From the NCBI GenBank assembly GCA_024752435.1, contig CP103035.1, positions 744,001-808,000 of the forward strand: 64,000 bases of DNA. The letters run 5' to 3'. Positions 22,904 through 37,211 of the stretch are shown in pieces (position 1 is the first letter of the stretch; every line of letters begins with the position of its first letter). The notes under the pieces were generated by a model. The model was not told the origin of the DNA. It worked only from the letters and a program-made list of their open reading frames with translations, and searched no databases. The position numbers and the translations under genes were made by a program. The DNA is from Allantophomopsis cytisporea (Eukaryota > Ascomycota > Leotiomycetes > Phacidiales > Phacidiaceae).

Positions 22904-25900
22904 TGTGAGTTATAGGCAGGTAGGTATGTATATATGAATACTATGTTGTTATGACTCTTGCGTTCAGGCACCAGTAGGCGAGGTATGGGTCTTTCGGCCG
23001 GTTGATAGCCGGGGAAAACGGGTTTAGGTGATTTTAAAGGATTTGACGAAACTTTTACTCTTTAGAGAATCCAAGATGGATGTATGGATTGTTGGAGATT
23101 GGAGATTGGCCTTTTGATTGTTGATATGGTCTTTGAAGATGTTGATGATGTTCTGGATTAAGAAGAGAGAGCGTTTTGGGGTCGAGGGGACTGGACATTA
23201 TGTATGTGAAGCCTCACGACATATTTTCTGACTGTATCCCTGTCATCAACTCAGCCCAAAGTCGGAGACATCTAAAGTCCTTTAGTGCCGCGAGTTGGTC
23301 GGCTTTTTCGTAAAAGCGTAAAAGGACTTTCTTGGGAGCGCGAGTGCGAGGGGTCCCTGCTTACGAACAAGTGTCTACATGGGGGAAGGCGGGAACGAGC
23401 GGATGAATCATGTCAACCCAGTCAGGTACGCTAAGGATTTAAGAATTCCGAGTGTGCGAAAAGTTATGCGCGTGCGTGCAGGCACACGGAGGGAAAGGTT
23501 CAAGGAAAGCCGGTGGTAGAGAGGAACGAAAGGTATGAGGCGGATGGATTACCAACCCACAGCTCCGAAAGCAAAAAAAGGTCGATGAGATGACTAGATG
23601 ACTGGATGACTGGATGACTGGATGACTCTTGCTTTTCCATTGGAGTATTGACGTATGAATTTCTAAGATACTCACGGTAACGCCAGTGACGGCAAGGTAA
23701 GTTTTACTCATTCCGTTTAGTTTCAAGACTCATACATGGTATGTACAAGGTAAGTAGGTAATGTATGTACATTGATTGCATCGCATTACTACTGTTACTA
23801 CGTATGGTGATATTCCACAGTACAGTACAGTACAATACAATACTCGCACGGTACGGCTCTCCACACTTGTATCGAAAAGAGTTGTCCGAGGATGAGTATT
23901 CATAATCAATCAAACATTCATCCATCTAATCAATCGTTCATTCAATCAATCAATGATCAATCAGTCCATGAGATCTAACAACTTACTTCTGGGTCGACCT
24001 AGCTGTCAACAATCAACAAAAAAACTGTCACGCACTGTCACACCATCCTCCCCATGATTTACCTTATGCCTTTTGCATCCACGGGCTTCTTCACATCATA
24101 TTGTCGCATTTGTCAGATTCCCCATGATTTCTCAGCCCCGAGCCCGCCAAGATACAAATGACTACCTATACTTCCTGATCATTTCAGTCATTATTACTCC
24201 CTAGCCCCCTACATATTTACAATACTACTACTACTACTACTATGTTCACGACTTAATTATCAATGTTTGCGAGCGTGACATTGTCACACTCAAACAGAAA
24301 CCAAGTATGAAAATGAAATGAAGTGCTCGGCATCAACCAACTCGGTGCGCCTGCTCTTATTTCCTCTTCCCCCAAGTTCTATGAGGCCATTGGAGGGAAT
24401 GGCCTGAGTCAATGACTCAAGGTGAAAGTCGAAACCGAAACACACACCAACATGCATAATCATACACAGAGTCACAGTTAAGTCAGAGTCTGTATCGCGA
24501 TTTCCAAGTCCATTTCGTCAGTGTTTCCTTCTCAACAGAACAGATCATCGAGACGGCACAGGAATTTGCAAGCATCCGCCGTCTCCATATCCACAGTGAA
24601 AGTCTATCACTGTCCAACTGCCATCCACCATCGTCAGTGAGTACGTACCGACTTCCAACAATTTGCAGCGCAACTCGCATCAAACGACGCATCGACGCGT
24701 GTGTTTTGTCGCAATCCACCACGTTCCACTTCCAGCTGTCAACACTGCCCCAATCAGCTACCAAAGGATCAATATCAAATATCCCCCCATAAACAGTAAA
24801 AAAGAAAACCCCCATGTTCATTCTAAATCGAGTAAGAATCATCAAGCATATCTTGCTTTTCCACAATCTCAACAACAAAGCACACCTTGGAATATTCGAG
24901 GTAAACATTGGCGATAGATGGGGTATGCAAATCACGTCTGTCGCTGAGGATCAGCCACGTAGGAAGTCCTGTGGAGAAAAGAAAGGGACTTTATTTTCCT
25001 CAAATAGGCCATAAAAGCATCATGCTCAGCGAATTATCAGTGCGTTTGTGCATGAGATACTCCATAGTGTTCACCGTCCATCAATTTTCTCCTGAGATGT
25101 TCCGCGCTGCTTCACTGATCTACTGCCTGTGCCAACCTATCTCCCTCCTCTTTCTCTCCGCCATGTCAAGATAGCTGATCTGCTTGATCTGACCAGAGTG
25201 CAGATCCACACAGCTCCATCATGAAGCCCCTGTCATGTCAAATCCTCCCTCGAGGCTCGCAAAGACAAGCGATAGGCTCCACCGAGAAACGAACCGCACA
25301 GTTGCCAGCTTCTCCAGCAAATCGATTAACGGCAGCCTTTCAAGGCTTCAGCAAACGAAACTCTACTCCAAGCCACTTGATCCTTATCAAAGGGCGTGAA
25401 ATAAAACTGTACGTAGACGCCCGTAACAGTCAGCAGCACTCACGAGCCCAACTACCAACACATATCAGGTTGCATTTAATTTCGCCAATTAATTGGTTGT
25501 TTGGTGATGACTTGAGAGATATCCACGTCAGGCACCGATAATTGGAAAATGACAGGAAAGGATTTCAACATGAACTCCGCGGGGTCAAAGTCGGGTCCAC
25601 AATGATTTGCGTTGCCCGGACAGCGGCCGCTGCAACCCTGAACTCCTTGACCACCACCGTATACGGTGAATGAGCTTGCAGAAAGTCGGCGTACAGCGTA
25701 AGGAGGTCAACCATCAGTTGATAGTGTGTCTTTGATTGTGCCCGAGCTTCAATATGTCGCGAGAAGATCCATCTCAGAAACAAGGGAGGCTGGGCAGTCT
25801 GGGGTTACGGTCGCGCCGATGAGAAAATGAAGAGCAAGAGGATATTCTCCATATGGAGAACAACGTGCGAGTTATGCTACGGTTGAGTAGTGAAGTGAAG

Positions 25901-28847
25901 CTGGCTGCATTCACAATGCTGCATTCATACATACTTCGACTGAATTGCTTCTGACGCCCTATTCATAGATTAGTTTGTGCAGGCTGAGATCAGAATATTA
26001 CTGCACTGTGAATAGCTCGGTTTTTTGAGTTCTACTTTGTGATTTTGTGGGGTCTGACGGGTGGTGGCTCATGATGGCTCATCCACATGTTACAGTCAAT
26101 AAGTCAAGTACGTACTGATTGATGATTGTGCATGCGGATGAGTGCATGCATTATTTTGACTAAACGTGCTTGACTCACCTAGTTTATGCTCGGCTTCGCA
26201 TTGGACCGTCGTTCATATTTTCCACCGTGCGAATACGCTTTACCTTTGCAGCCTTCGTAATCGTACATCGTACTCTTCACTCAGAGGTCTCCTAATGCTG
26301 TTCGCGGCCAACGCTTGCACAATTTCACAATTTCACCTGAGACTGGTGTCGGCTCCACTCGGCTTCTCCAGGGTTCTTCTCCACACGCAAACACCTGATG
26401 TGCACAAGGGCAATCGTTCTTCCACTTCAGCTGCACGCTCGCCATGTCTCACAGACCTCACTTTTGTGCATTCTAGAAGGGCGCACGGCATCTCCAACAT
26501 TTAAGTGTCTGGAATGCCTCAACACCGGCTGTGAATCCTCTCCCCTGAGCCCCGTAAAATCATTAGTATGTAGTGTCAGTCAAGTGACTGTCGGAACGTG
26601 AGCGACTTCGGGAGTCCTCGCCTGTTCTCTCCATACTTTCCAAGGGTCTACAATTTTCACCCTTTGAAGCCGCACATCAAAAGACCATGTCACCAGCGGC
26701 CGCCTCTCCGAATGCCTTTGCATGTTTTGCGCGTCGAGATTATCTCACCGAATGCCGTCTGCGTCGGAGAGTTGTCCTTACCGTGGCCCTGGGCGTGCAT
26801 GGACTGCTGCGCTTGCTTGTACAGGGCTTAGCGAGCTTTTAATGCATGAGCATAAATCCGCTCTCGGGATTAAGGGCTTTCGGGTACACCTCTTTCGTCC
26901 GCATGCCGTTCCTCTACTAACACCGACCATCACACTCTTTGGGATCGTCAATCATTGGATCGCTGTGGTTACATCATCATCAAGTAGGCTGCTGCGACGA
27001 TCATAACCCCATGTTTTAAGTCCATGGGCTGCATAAAGATGAAAGGTCTAAGCCACGTGATGATCTTACCTACCACGCCTGGCCATAAGATTCAGCCTTA
27101 TCATCAGATCTGACTAAACTCACATACATGATAACCTTGTGTACTTTTGAGTTCTACTCAGCATCTGGGATCTCACATGTAACCATACTCAGTCACTCGG
27201 TATTTCAATCATTGGAAATGCTACGCAGTCGAATATGTTTTGATCACGTATGTCTTTGTATATATGTATCCATCGCATACGTCCTCCATACCCATGGTAC
27301 AGACAGTAGAATTCAGAGCACTCGCGCAGACGTTTCATGATAGATCTTAAAGTTAAGCACTGTAGATTCTGGTTCCATAACCCTGTGCCGAATATCCAAG
27401 ACAGTACGTAGTGAAGTGTGGGTGCAACTGGTGCCCTCAGCTGCTTACTTACAGTTATTTTAAGGTTTTACAGGTGTTGGGGTCATACAGTCATGGAGAG
27501 CCACACCCCCATTCAAAGCCATCTGTTTTCGGTCAATCCCTTTGCTACCTTTCCCGTAAGCACGGTCTCCCAGTCCTGCCCAAATAAGGAGTAAAGCTAG
27601 AGTCGAAGATTATGAAAGCAATATCATTATTACTCAGTAAGTATAGCTACTACGTACATCTTCCAAACATACATAGTACTGTACACAGATACTGAACCAT
27701 CCCTCGCGTTCTCTACTGGCCGGCACTGATGCCGATCGGTTTTCCGAAACTTCTCCTTCTCGACTTTCCACGTGCGGCATTTTCATGTTCATGATATCGA
27801 AGATCACTTCATCAAGTATTACCTATCATATTGTAGCGTTGCCGAATGTAATCCACGAATCCTCTTGAAAGCGTCACTCCTGACAGGTTTTAGAGTCGGT
27901 ACATTGGTAGATTATCAACCTCCCATTCAGTTTTACAAGTATTTGAGGGACTAGTGACCAGAATCACTGTATTATTCACCCTCCTCTGTTTCCAGGTATT
28001 GTTCTCCTTTACATTTCTTCGAGTACTATTCCTCGCATAATCATGTCTGCAAGCTTCAACATAAGAGAATATACCTTTGTGCTATTTTAAATAAATGAAT
28101 GAAAAGAGGAAAGAAAACGTTCTTCTTCTTGTTTGTCTTAAGCAATATTCCTGTATCAACCTCTTCGTCTTTCTAAGCTCTCTCCATAATGTCTTTCGAA
28201 TGCCCTTAGCTTTACATCTGTCTGTGAAAGCATCAGACTCATTGCGCAAGGTAGTTATCTGAAAGGACATAGAGCTAAATCAGATGAACAAAGACAACAT
28301 AGAGATTTGTAGGCTTCTACATCGTATTACTGTTTTTTGAGCCTCAATGCAATGGCTTCGAAATTAGAGAAGCCAAGAATGAGGTTTGGGCGACGCCCTG
28401 AATGGTACTTGACAAGTTGCGACGTGCATTTGCCGCTACAAGACCCCGGGTAGACGATCATCAATGTGCAGGTAGTCGGGGAGTAGACAGCATGTCAACT
28501 TATAGTTTCTGTCCATGTTTGATTATACGGAGAATGAATGCTTGATGGGTGAGCTTCTTATGCAGATTGTTGAAGTAAATATGAGTGGTGAGTGCTATCG
28601 CAAACTGCACGGAATTATCCGCACCAAGAGCCGTTCCTGCACCTAACTACCGTTGCCGTGGTGATGGCTTCGTTTGGACTTCCCTGCCAAGCGCCAAATG
28701 TGAAGATGAAGCATCGTCACAACTCATACATTCTTGATTATCGCACCCATAGCGTTTTGCTGTCGATTATCCTGCTCTCTTTTATTCCGAATGATGTTTT
28801 CGTAACACTAATATTTTTGTGTTTCTCATGCCATAATCCCAACCACA
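22904..28847. other. Large spacer between acidic-protein gene and separase
   Basis: Open frames are all below about 150 codons (largest 24483-24935, minus) and none resembles a known family. The first 500 bases right of 22904 should be the promoter of the acidic-protein gene, and the last few hundred that of separase. Tandem octamers (listed separately), a TACAG/TACAA run near 23818-23842, an ATCA-rich run near 23925-23965 and a CTA run near 24227-24242 are present. No tRNA, rRNA or transposon ends were seen. Confidence 0.45.
23589..23628. repeat. Octamer tandem repeat (GATGACTG, 5 copies)
   Basis: Five tandem copies of GATGACTG; the first ends in A and the last ends in C. Confidence 0.9.
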
Positions 28848-31800
28848 ATGGCTTCCTTACAAGAAAAAGCGGATTCAGTCAGGACCGCTGTCAAATCAAC
28901 CACAACATGCACTCCTGCAATTGCGACACTTCTTAACGATCTCCTGCTCCCAAAGTCGAATACAGGAGCTTCTACATCATCAACTAGTACAACTGTTGCA
29001 GCCAGAACGAAAGCAACAACGACCAAATCGAGAGCAAAAACTCCTTCAAGAGCTGGAACCCGTGGCGCAAAAACACCAGTGCAGGAAAGCGGAGTGGATA
29101 CAGAACAACAGTTGTCTTCAAAAGAAAAATACATCTTGGCCACCGAAGTCATTAACGTCACCCTTAAAGCTCTCGGTGATGCGATAAAAGCCCCTTCACT
29201 ACAAAAACCTTTCTCAAAAGATGCTCTCAAGAAATCCGCTCGCGGTTCCCTCCGACGATCAACTTCATTTCCGAATGCGCCATTACAACCAAGATCACTC
29301 GCGCGAGTTGCCAGTTCCCCCAGTATCGGCTCAAGAATTAGCAGGTCTTCTTCCTCTGTCTCGATCAGTACATCCGGACACCGAGCAGCGGCAGAATGCG
29401 CCCGAGTCAGTTTTGCTTGCCTGCGGGCTCTGCAAGCAGCCAAGGTTTCTTGCATGGATCTTCCAGCTTTGCAGTTGGAGGCTGGTATGTCAGCATTGAT
29501 AGGGAAACTCATTACACTCGGTTTAGACGACTTGGCTGTGAAGGAAATCAGAGTATTAAAGAGACGGTTGGATGCTAGTCAAGATGGGCCAGAGGTATGC
29601 AAGACAAAGGTCTCAGCTAAGGCTTCTGGTATTGTCTCAGCAGTGCCAGTGAAATCCCTTGGAGAGTTGTTGAATTTCGAAGGCGCCAATCTCTCTGGCC
29701 CGCTGCTGAATTTGATCATCACCACACAACAACAAATACTCAAGCTGATGGTCTCGAAGAGAAAGGCGACTGTCACTGAAGCTGCACTCCCCATTTTGCA
29801 ACCCACATGTGCAGGATCTCCATTAAATATGCTCCTTCAGCTTTCCAAGGATTCGAAACAAACAGCCAAAGCTGGACGTCAACTAGAGCAACTCTCACAG
29901 TTGATACTGTCATTGTGCCCAAGTATCTCGACATCTGAGGATGCTGTAGCTTTGGAACCTCGATTGAGTCCTGCTCCCGAGATTGCCTTCCAGCTACAGA
30001 TTCTAGCTCTAACAATCAGGAAAATATGGTGGAAATTGTGCAGTCATCAAGGAAACATGGAGAAGGAGCTTCTTGAACCATACAGCAAGTGTTTAACGGC
30101 ATTTGTGCGAAGATCACCAGCCCAGGCCGTCAACTCACTTGAATTGGCGACCAATTCTTTCAATGAATTGATATCAAAAGAACGATTAATATTCTCAAAG
30201 CCGATGTCCACGATATTCAAGGTGCTTGGATCTCTCGCACAAGAAGCGGGACTCGTCACAAAGGCATTGGGGTGGATTGAGAAGCTGAAAGAAAGTCTCG
30301 ACAATCAACCCATCTCAGAGGTTTCACGATGTTCGACCACTGCAAGACTAGCGACTCTGAAGTTGCGCCAATCTCCCATAGCCAACGATACGAAGGACCA
30401 TTTTCTTGAAATCCTTGAAACACTTTCCGGGCCTCTGAAAAGTGATTCTAACGAACTAGATGAGTTATTGTTAGATGTCTCATCCACAAGGCGCACTGCC
30501 ATAGCGCTCCTTGCAAGAAAGGCAGCGTCAAGTGCAAATTCGACGGTAGCTTTGGATGAAAGCATGAGAGATGTGTGTGAATCTCTAATTATCACATGTC
30601 CTAGATTTTGTTCACGTTATCTGGGTCAACGTCCAGAAGGGAACGAAGGTGCAAAGGCCTTGATGCGTTTTGAGCAACGACGAAAATTTGCGGCTAAACC
30701 AGGCTACGGAGCAATTGACTCGGCACTTTTCCATGTGAAGACCCATGTTTCTGATGAGAGGCTCTCATGGGATGAAATGGATTCCGTTCTTATAGACTGT
30801 CTGACGCTCTTGGATCGCCTGGAAGGCCTGGAACAGAAGAACGACACGAGCATTGCAAGTACCTCTTATTACACAAAAATTTCTAATTTATACTACAGCC
30901 GACATCTGAACATGAGACGAGATTCAGAAAACTCGAAGGACACCCAACATCTCCGTCCACTTCGCCGCTCTATTGACTGTATGTCCTTACGTCCTTCCAT
31001 CGAGAAAGCAGGAGCAATGTTCAACACGAAACTTGAGCGACTGGCCGATATGTATCGATCTCAAAGTGCTTCTACTCAGGCTTTGGAGATTTTGATAAAG
31101 CTACGCAACGAGTTGGTAGCCGACGGCGTACTTCGTGAAATCTCAGCAGGTGTTTCGAGTCGGCCACTCCAATCTGTCCTTGATTCAAACGATAAGTTCC
31201 TGGTTCTGAGCCGAACTTTGACATCCATTGTCAAATTGGGCTTGAAAACCAGTCAAAAGTCTGCAGTGGTACTGTTTGATGATGGGTGGACTCCTGAAGA
31301 GAAGGGTATTGTACTCGAAATTTATCTGGGAGCATTGGCATCGACGACAAAGAAGGCCAATTCTGCTGCGCTTCGCCAATCAATCGACCACATACTTTGC
31401 GAACTGAACGAAGTATATGTAGCTAAAAACTTCCCTGTCAGAAGACTGCGTGTTCTTGCTCGCATTTTACAGCTGGAACCGGAATACCAGAAACTGGATA
31501 TAGTTCAGAGTTGGAAATCATCAATTGAAATCGCAGAACTTACGGCGGAGGGTAGTTTCGATAATGGGTTAAGAGCATATCTGCCACACCTTCAGGCTCT
31601 CTGTTTATCGCTACAAATTCTGCAGAAACCAGATCCCCAGCCAGAGCAATTGAAGGTTCAACTCAGAGCTTGGTCCTTGATGTTGGACAAGTGTGAAAGC
31701 TGGATCTCATTGCAGCTTCAGGTAGATGATGAACACACTCTTTTGGATATCCTTCAATCAGTGGCAGACTTTTTTGACATGAAAGGATATGCTGCTCAAC

Positions 31801-34800
31801 GAATTGCGGTTCTACGATTGATCACGAAGGTTGGCGAGGTGCTGGGGAACTCACTCAGCCCGGACGATCCAATTCTCTCATATACTAGTCTAGGTACTCA
31901 ATATTTGAGGTTGGGGTACTCTGGCAAGGCGGGGCTTGCTCTGGAAAAAGCTCATGGTTATTCGTCCCGAAATGGGGTCTCGAAATATACGCTGGTGCAG
32001 CTTCAGCTTGCGTATGGAGAGTATTATTTGGCTATTGGCAACTCTGATCGATGTGAGGAAGCTCTCAACCGCGCTTTGCATCTTGTACAGCAATCTTCAG
32101 CAGATGCGTCAAGCTTCATGGACCCAATCACCATTGCGGACCGCAATATGAAATACAGTGCTATCGCTCAAGCTTCTTTCTTGCATGCTCTCCTGTCGTT
32201 GGAAAAAGGGGCCCCCCAGAAGGCTTTAGCTCACGCCAAGCAGTCTGTACGATTGATGTACAGACTCTGGGCCAACATCGAGCATCAGAAAGACAAAACA
32301 GCTGCCTTGCCAGACGCGACTATGCACACAGAGGTGGATCAAATTGCCAACGATGTTTCAAATATGACAATGTTAACCAACGCAGCAAACCTGCAGGTCG
32401 TCGAAGCTCCTTCTAACGGACCAGAATTCTGGCCATTTGTGAATCAACTGTTCCGAAGTCTTGCTCAGCTGTCCGCTTTGTATTCACATCATGGAATGTT
32501 CCAAGAAACGATCTACTATGCTGAGCAGGCCCAGAAAATCGCCACTGAAGCCAATGCAGAACCATACATGATGGAGGCATTGACTCTTTCAGGCGGTGCA
32601 TGGCTTCGAGCTGGCACCCTTGAAAAGGCTTCAGAGATCTTGATGCAGGCAAAAGAGCTGCAACCGTTGACTGCATCTTACCAGAGAGCGAATCTACAAT
32701 CGTACATAGCCCTCATGTATCGACATGATGACGACTTCCAAGCCGAGCTCGATGCCTATGCAGACAGTGAGAAAACTCTTGCTTCTTTGATGTGCCCACA
32801 GTACATCAGTGGGCTCGATAAGATCACGGACGAAACAGTCGTTCTCGAAGAGGATATGTTTAAATTGAAGTTAGCGAATACTAAGTCTGTTCGCAAGAAT
32901 ACAGCCCCTAAGAAGACGGTAGCTCGCTCGAAGACTCCCGTCGAGAGAAAGACCACATCTCGATCCAAGACTCCTATTCCACCTACAGCCTCCATTTCTG
33001 AAGAATGTTCGTTGCTCGAGTCTGTCAGGTCAGCTGTTCTCCAGCAGAAGGCACAAGCATTGTTGCTTCAAAGGAAGATTAACGAGGCGTCTTTGGTTCT
33101 GCAAGAAGCAGAGTCGTCAACGAAGTCTCGAATGGATGAGGTGCGCCAGCATACATCTTTTGCTACACAGCTACTCCACCAAGGTATCTCCCATATGATG
33201 GCGGATCCAGTATACTCGGTATTACAAGAGTCGACAATTTCGTTCCCATCGGTGACTGGTGCTTTCAAATCTGAGAAGACAACTCCAGATCGCTCATTGA
33301 ATGCATTAAAATCACCTCGAAAGACCCCAGCTCGTGGTAAAGGGAAGAATACTTCTGAAGGGTTCTTCGATATGCTTAAACAAGCACAGGAGCATTTGTC
33401 TGAAGCCCAAGCCATTGCTTTCCATAAGGCCTCTACATCCGTTGTGCATACTATCTCCTCGCTCATGAGCAGCGTCGTTATTCTGTTGTCTGCTGCTGGG
33501 TCTTCAATGGGGAAAGTAACAACGCATCCTGGCTATGCAAGCTGTTCCATTGGTAAGCTTTTCCCTCTTACTATGTAAATAGAAGTTTTTTGCTAACCAA
33601 ATATCAGAAACTGCAAGAAATCTTGCTTTACGAAGAGAACGCAAGGCTATTATGAGTGAGCGTAGTGCTTCATCAAGCAGAGCTGAAGATCTTTTATGGC
33701 CCACTCTTCCTGGCGTCTTCGAACATCGACGTTCCAGTATCCATGGCATCTCTGACATCTCACGTTTCCAAAAGGACTACATTGACATCATTCCATCATC
33801 ATGGACGGCCATATCCATAGCACTTAGCGAAGATCGACAGGAATTGTGCTTGACACGGCTTCAAGCTGGCCATAGTCCATTTGTTCTACGTCTACCTCTG
33901 GGACGCAATAACTCAAGAGATGCTGATGAAGAAATCTTCGATTACGCGCAAGGGCATGCTGAGCTGCTTGAGATCATTGATCAGGCGAATTACAGTGCTC
34001 ACGACGCCCGCAACATGACCGGTAAGAGTGCGAAGACGGCATGGTGGGAGGAACGCAACAGTTTAGACGCCCGCATGAAGGATCTCTTGGAAAACATCGA
34101 GAAAGTATGGTTGGGTGGTTTCAAGGGAATTTTTTCTCAGCAGGCTAGACAGCCAGACCTCCTGGCTCGATTTCAGAAGTCCTTCAACAATATTCTCCAG
34201 AAGCACTTGCCGTCACGACAGAAATCTGGCAGAAAGACCAAGACTTCCCACAAGGTCGCACTGGATACGAGAATCCTGGAATTATTCATTGGCTTGGGTG
34301 ATGCTTCTGCGGAAGATTGTGACTTGGATGAGCCATTGACAGATCTCCTATATTTCGTGGTTGATATCCTTCAATTCAACGGTGAACACAATGCTTATGA
34401 CGAAATTGATTTCGATTCTCTTGTTGTGGAAACCCACGATGCTTTACGATGCTATCACGAGGCCGTTCACTCAGCGGGCATCGATGTTCGTGATAGCCAC
34501 ACTATCCTGATCCTGGACAAGGCCCTTCATGCATTCCCATGGGAAACTCTTCCATGCATGAGCGGTCTTGCAGTTTCCAGATTGCCCTCCTTAGGGTGCC
34601 TTCGGGAACGCATTCTCATGCAACAAGAAGTCGAGCATGCAGGTCCTGTAGGCCACTATATCTCTCGTAGCTCTGGGGCATTTGTGCTGAATCCCGGAAG
34701 CGATTTAACTTCCACGCAAACGACTTTTGAGCCAGATCTTCGCAGTCTCCCTTCCTGGCATGCAACAGTCAAAACGGAGCCTACTGAATCCTCCATCAAG

Positions 34801-35238
34801 GACAACCTCGAGAGCAAAGATCTCTTCCTCTACTTTGGCCACGGAAGCGGTGCACAATACATCCGAAGCCGAACCATCAAGAGATTAGACAAGTGTGCCG
34901 TCACCATGCTCATGGGCTGTAGTAGTGGTGCGCTCATGGAGGCTGGCGAATTCGAGCCCTACGGACCACCAATTAGCTACATGCATGCCGGCTGTCCTGC
35001 GCTCGTAGCTACGCTATGGGATGTCACCGACAAGGATATAGATCGTTTTGCTAAGAGTACGTTTGAGGAGTGGGGTTTGTTTGATGGCAAGAGTGTCAAG
35101 GGAAAGGGGAAAGCGAGGGCTGAGGAAAGAAAGACTTCTCTTGTTGAGGCTGTTGCTAAAGGGAAGGGCGCTTGTAACCTTAAGTATTTGACGGCGGCAG
35201 CTGTTGTGGTCTATGGTGTTCCGGTGTATTTCAAATAG
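28848..35238 (+). CDS. Separase (cohesin-cleaving protease)
   Basis: Two exons, 28848..33552 and 33608..35238, joined across a 55-base intron (GTAAGC donor, ATCAG acceptor, phase 1), give 2,111 aa. The N-terminal two thirds is a long helical-repeat region. Around residues 1350-1370 and 1480-1510 there are basic SRSKTP/KSPRKTP-type linkers suitable for phosphorylation. The C-terminal peptidase C50 domain holds the catalytic dyad: His1980 in LYFGHGSGAQY and Cys2006 in MLMGCSSGAL, followed by YMHAGCPALVATLWDVTDKDID, the most conserved separase block. Separase cuts the Scc1/Rad21 cohesin subunit at anaphase once securin is destroyed. The family names in fungi are Esp1, Cut1 and BimB. The length is typical (about 1,600-2,200 aa). 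Confidence 0.97.
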
Positions 35239-36009
35239 ATGGACAGGGAGATGTTGGGTTGGGCGTGAGTTTTTGTATGTATTATAGTTGATTGGTTATG
35301 AGTGATGAATGCATGAATAGTATCTCGAAACTCCTGGGACGTCTTTAATTAAAATTGGATATATGTTGCATATTTCGATTTATATTATTCTTGAGTACCA
35401 CATGTGATCATAAGTAACCTATAGCATTCTTTTGTAACAGAATGCGATCTTTTTTATAATGCTTGAAGTCACTTAAATATTTTTATTTTTATTTTATTTA
35501 TTTCCTTTTAGAAATAATGTAATTTGGGTTTCGAAAACACGCCAATACCTTTCTACCCCAGATATCTCAATAACTTTAATTTAAACTAGAATAGTACATT
35601 AATAAAGATTAATGCAAATGGAGAAAAAGTAGCCGAAGCAGAAAAGTTTCTCACTGTGATCACCTTCTGTTTACTTTAACATGAACTGATATATAACATG
35701 ATTAATTATGCAGATGTTGTTCGACATCAGCTGACTTATACCGGGGTTGTTTCACCTTACGCAGTGGTTGACTTTCCAGAAGCAACATAGGCAAAGCAAG
35801 CACTGTGTCGAGCGTGTGTGGCGACACAGTACGGATTGATTGGATACCCAACCCACAATTTAGCTCATGGACCCCTGGCCTATCCACCTAGTGTAGCCAG
35901 AAGTCACTGCCACCACAATATCTCGAAATGTAAGAAGCTCCTCTCTTTTAAACATCGATGAGCTTCAACATATCATACACCTCTGCCAATACCTAAGAGG
36001 CACTCCTCG
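35239..36009. other. Intergenic between separase and desaturase genes
   Basis: Very AT-rich from 35340 to 35720, containing poly-T-rich sequence suitable for 3' processing of separase. The right part is the upstream region of the desaturase. No gene was seen. Confidence 0.55.
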
Positions 36010-37211
36010 ATGTCCACAATGCCTTCAGCAACATCCACTGTTACGACGGCACGGTCGCAAGATGCCAACACTCCTCGTCTCCGTGTCGAGAAGGACATTA
36101 CTGCCACGAATCCCGCCGATATCAAGCCAATTGAGCACCGCGAAGATGATCATTTCTTCTGGACTTATACGGAAGAACCACACAGGACACGCCGGATGGC
36201 AATCATCAAGGCACACCCAGAGGTACTAAGTGATCCAACCAATCTACTAGTTCCTATTACTAACACTCTCAGGTCACCAAACTCTGCGGTCCTGAACCAT
36301 TGACCAAGTATGTCGTCGCTGGAGTAGTCTCCCTACAAATATTGTGCGCCTACCTCCTCCGAAACACTCCCGTCTTCTCATGGACCTTCTTCTTGACCGC
36401 CTACATCATCGGAGCAACGGCAAACCAGAACCTCTTTCTGGCTATCCATGAGATCTCACACAACCTCGCATTCAAAAGCGCAACTGCAAACCGCCTGTTT
36501 GCCATCTATGCCAACCTCCCTATCGGAATCCCATACAGCGCTTCCTTCCGGCCATACCATTTGACTCATCACAAGTCCTTGGGTGTAGATGGGCTAGATA
36601 CCGATCTCCCCACTGCTCTCGAGGCTGTCTTCCTGGATTCTATTTTGGGCAAATCTTTCTTCTGCACATTCCAGATCCTCTTCTACGCATTGCGCCCCAT
36701 GATGGTGTACAAGATTCCACTCACTCAGATCCATGCTCTTAACATCATCACACAAGTAGCTTTCGACATAGTATTGGTAAAGTTCGCGGGAGGAAACAGC
36801 TTGTGGTATTTCATCGCCAGCTCCTTCCTTGCTGGCTCACTGCACCCATGCGCAGGCCATTTCATCGCTGAGCACTATGTCTTCGACAAGCAGCCAGCCG
36901 ACGCAAAAACCCCTGAGGCACTTGTGCCTGTTCCGGAGACATTCTCGTACTACGGGCCGCTCAACTTCTTCACATTCAATGTGGGTCTGCATAACGAGCA
37001 CCATGATTTCCCGGCTGTGCCATGGACGAGACTGCCTGCGTTGCACGAGATAGCGAAGGAATTCTACGTGGACTTGCCAAAGCATGACAGCTGGATCTGG
37101 GTTATTTGGCAGTTCATTTGGGATAAGGAGGTTGGATTGGGATGCAGAGTTAAGAGAAAGGAGGGCGGAAGGAAGGTTGGTGCTTGGACTGAGGCAGAGA
37201 TCCAGTCTTAG
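36010..37211 (+). CDS. Sphingolipid (dihydroceramide) delta-4 desaturase
   Basis: Two exons, 36010..36222 and 36273..37211, joined across a 50-base intron with a TACTAAC branch point, give 383 aa. The N-terminus (residues 45-75) has the lipid-desaturase segment DDHFFWTYTEEPHRTRRM and KAHPEV. Three histidine boxes for the di-iron centre are present: HEISHN (130-135), HLTHHK (167-172) and HNEHHD (311-316). Hydrophobic membrane segments lie near 84-125 and 195-260. The GIPYSASFRPYHLTHH and GLHNEHHDFP contexts are specific to the DES1 family, which introduces the 4,5-trans double bond of dihydroceramide in the ER. In fungi this feeds glucosylceramide synthesis. The C-terminus is basic. Confidence 0.95.

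Noticed and set aside
24483..24935. 150-codon minus-strand open frame in the long spacer
   Set aside because: It is Met/Trp/Arg-rich without domain features, and no splice signals extend it into a larger protein.
28826..29512. 228-codon minus-strand open frame
   Set aside because: Shadow of the separase N-terminal coding region on the opposite strand.
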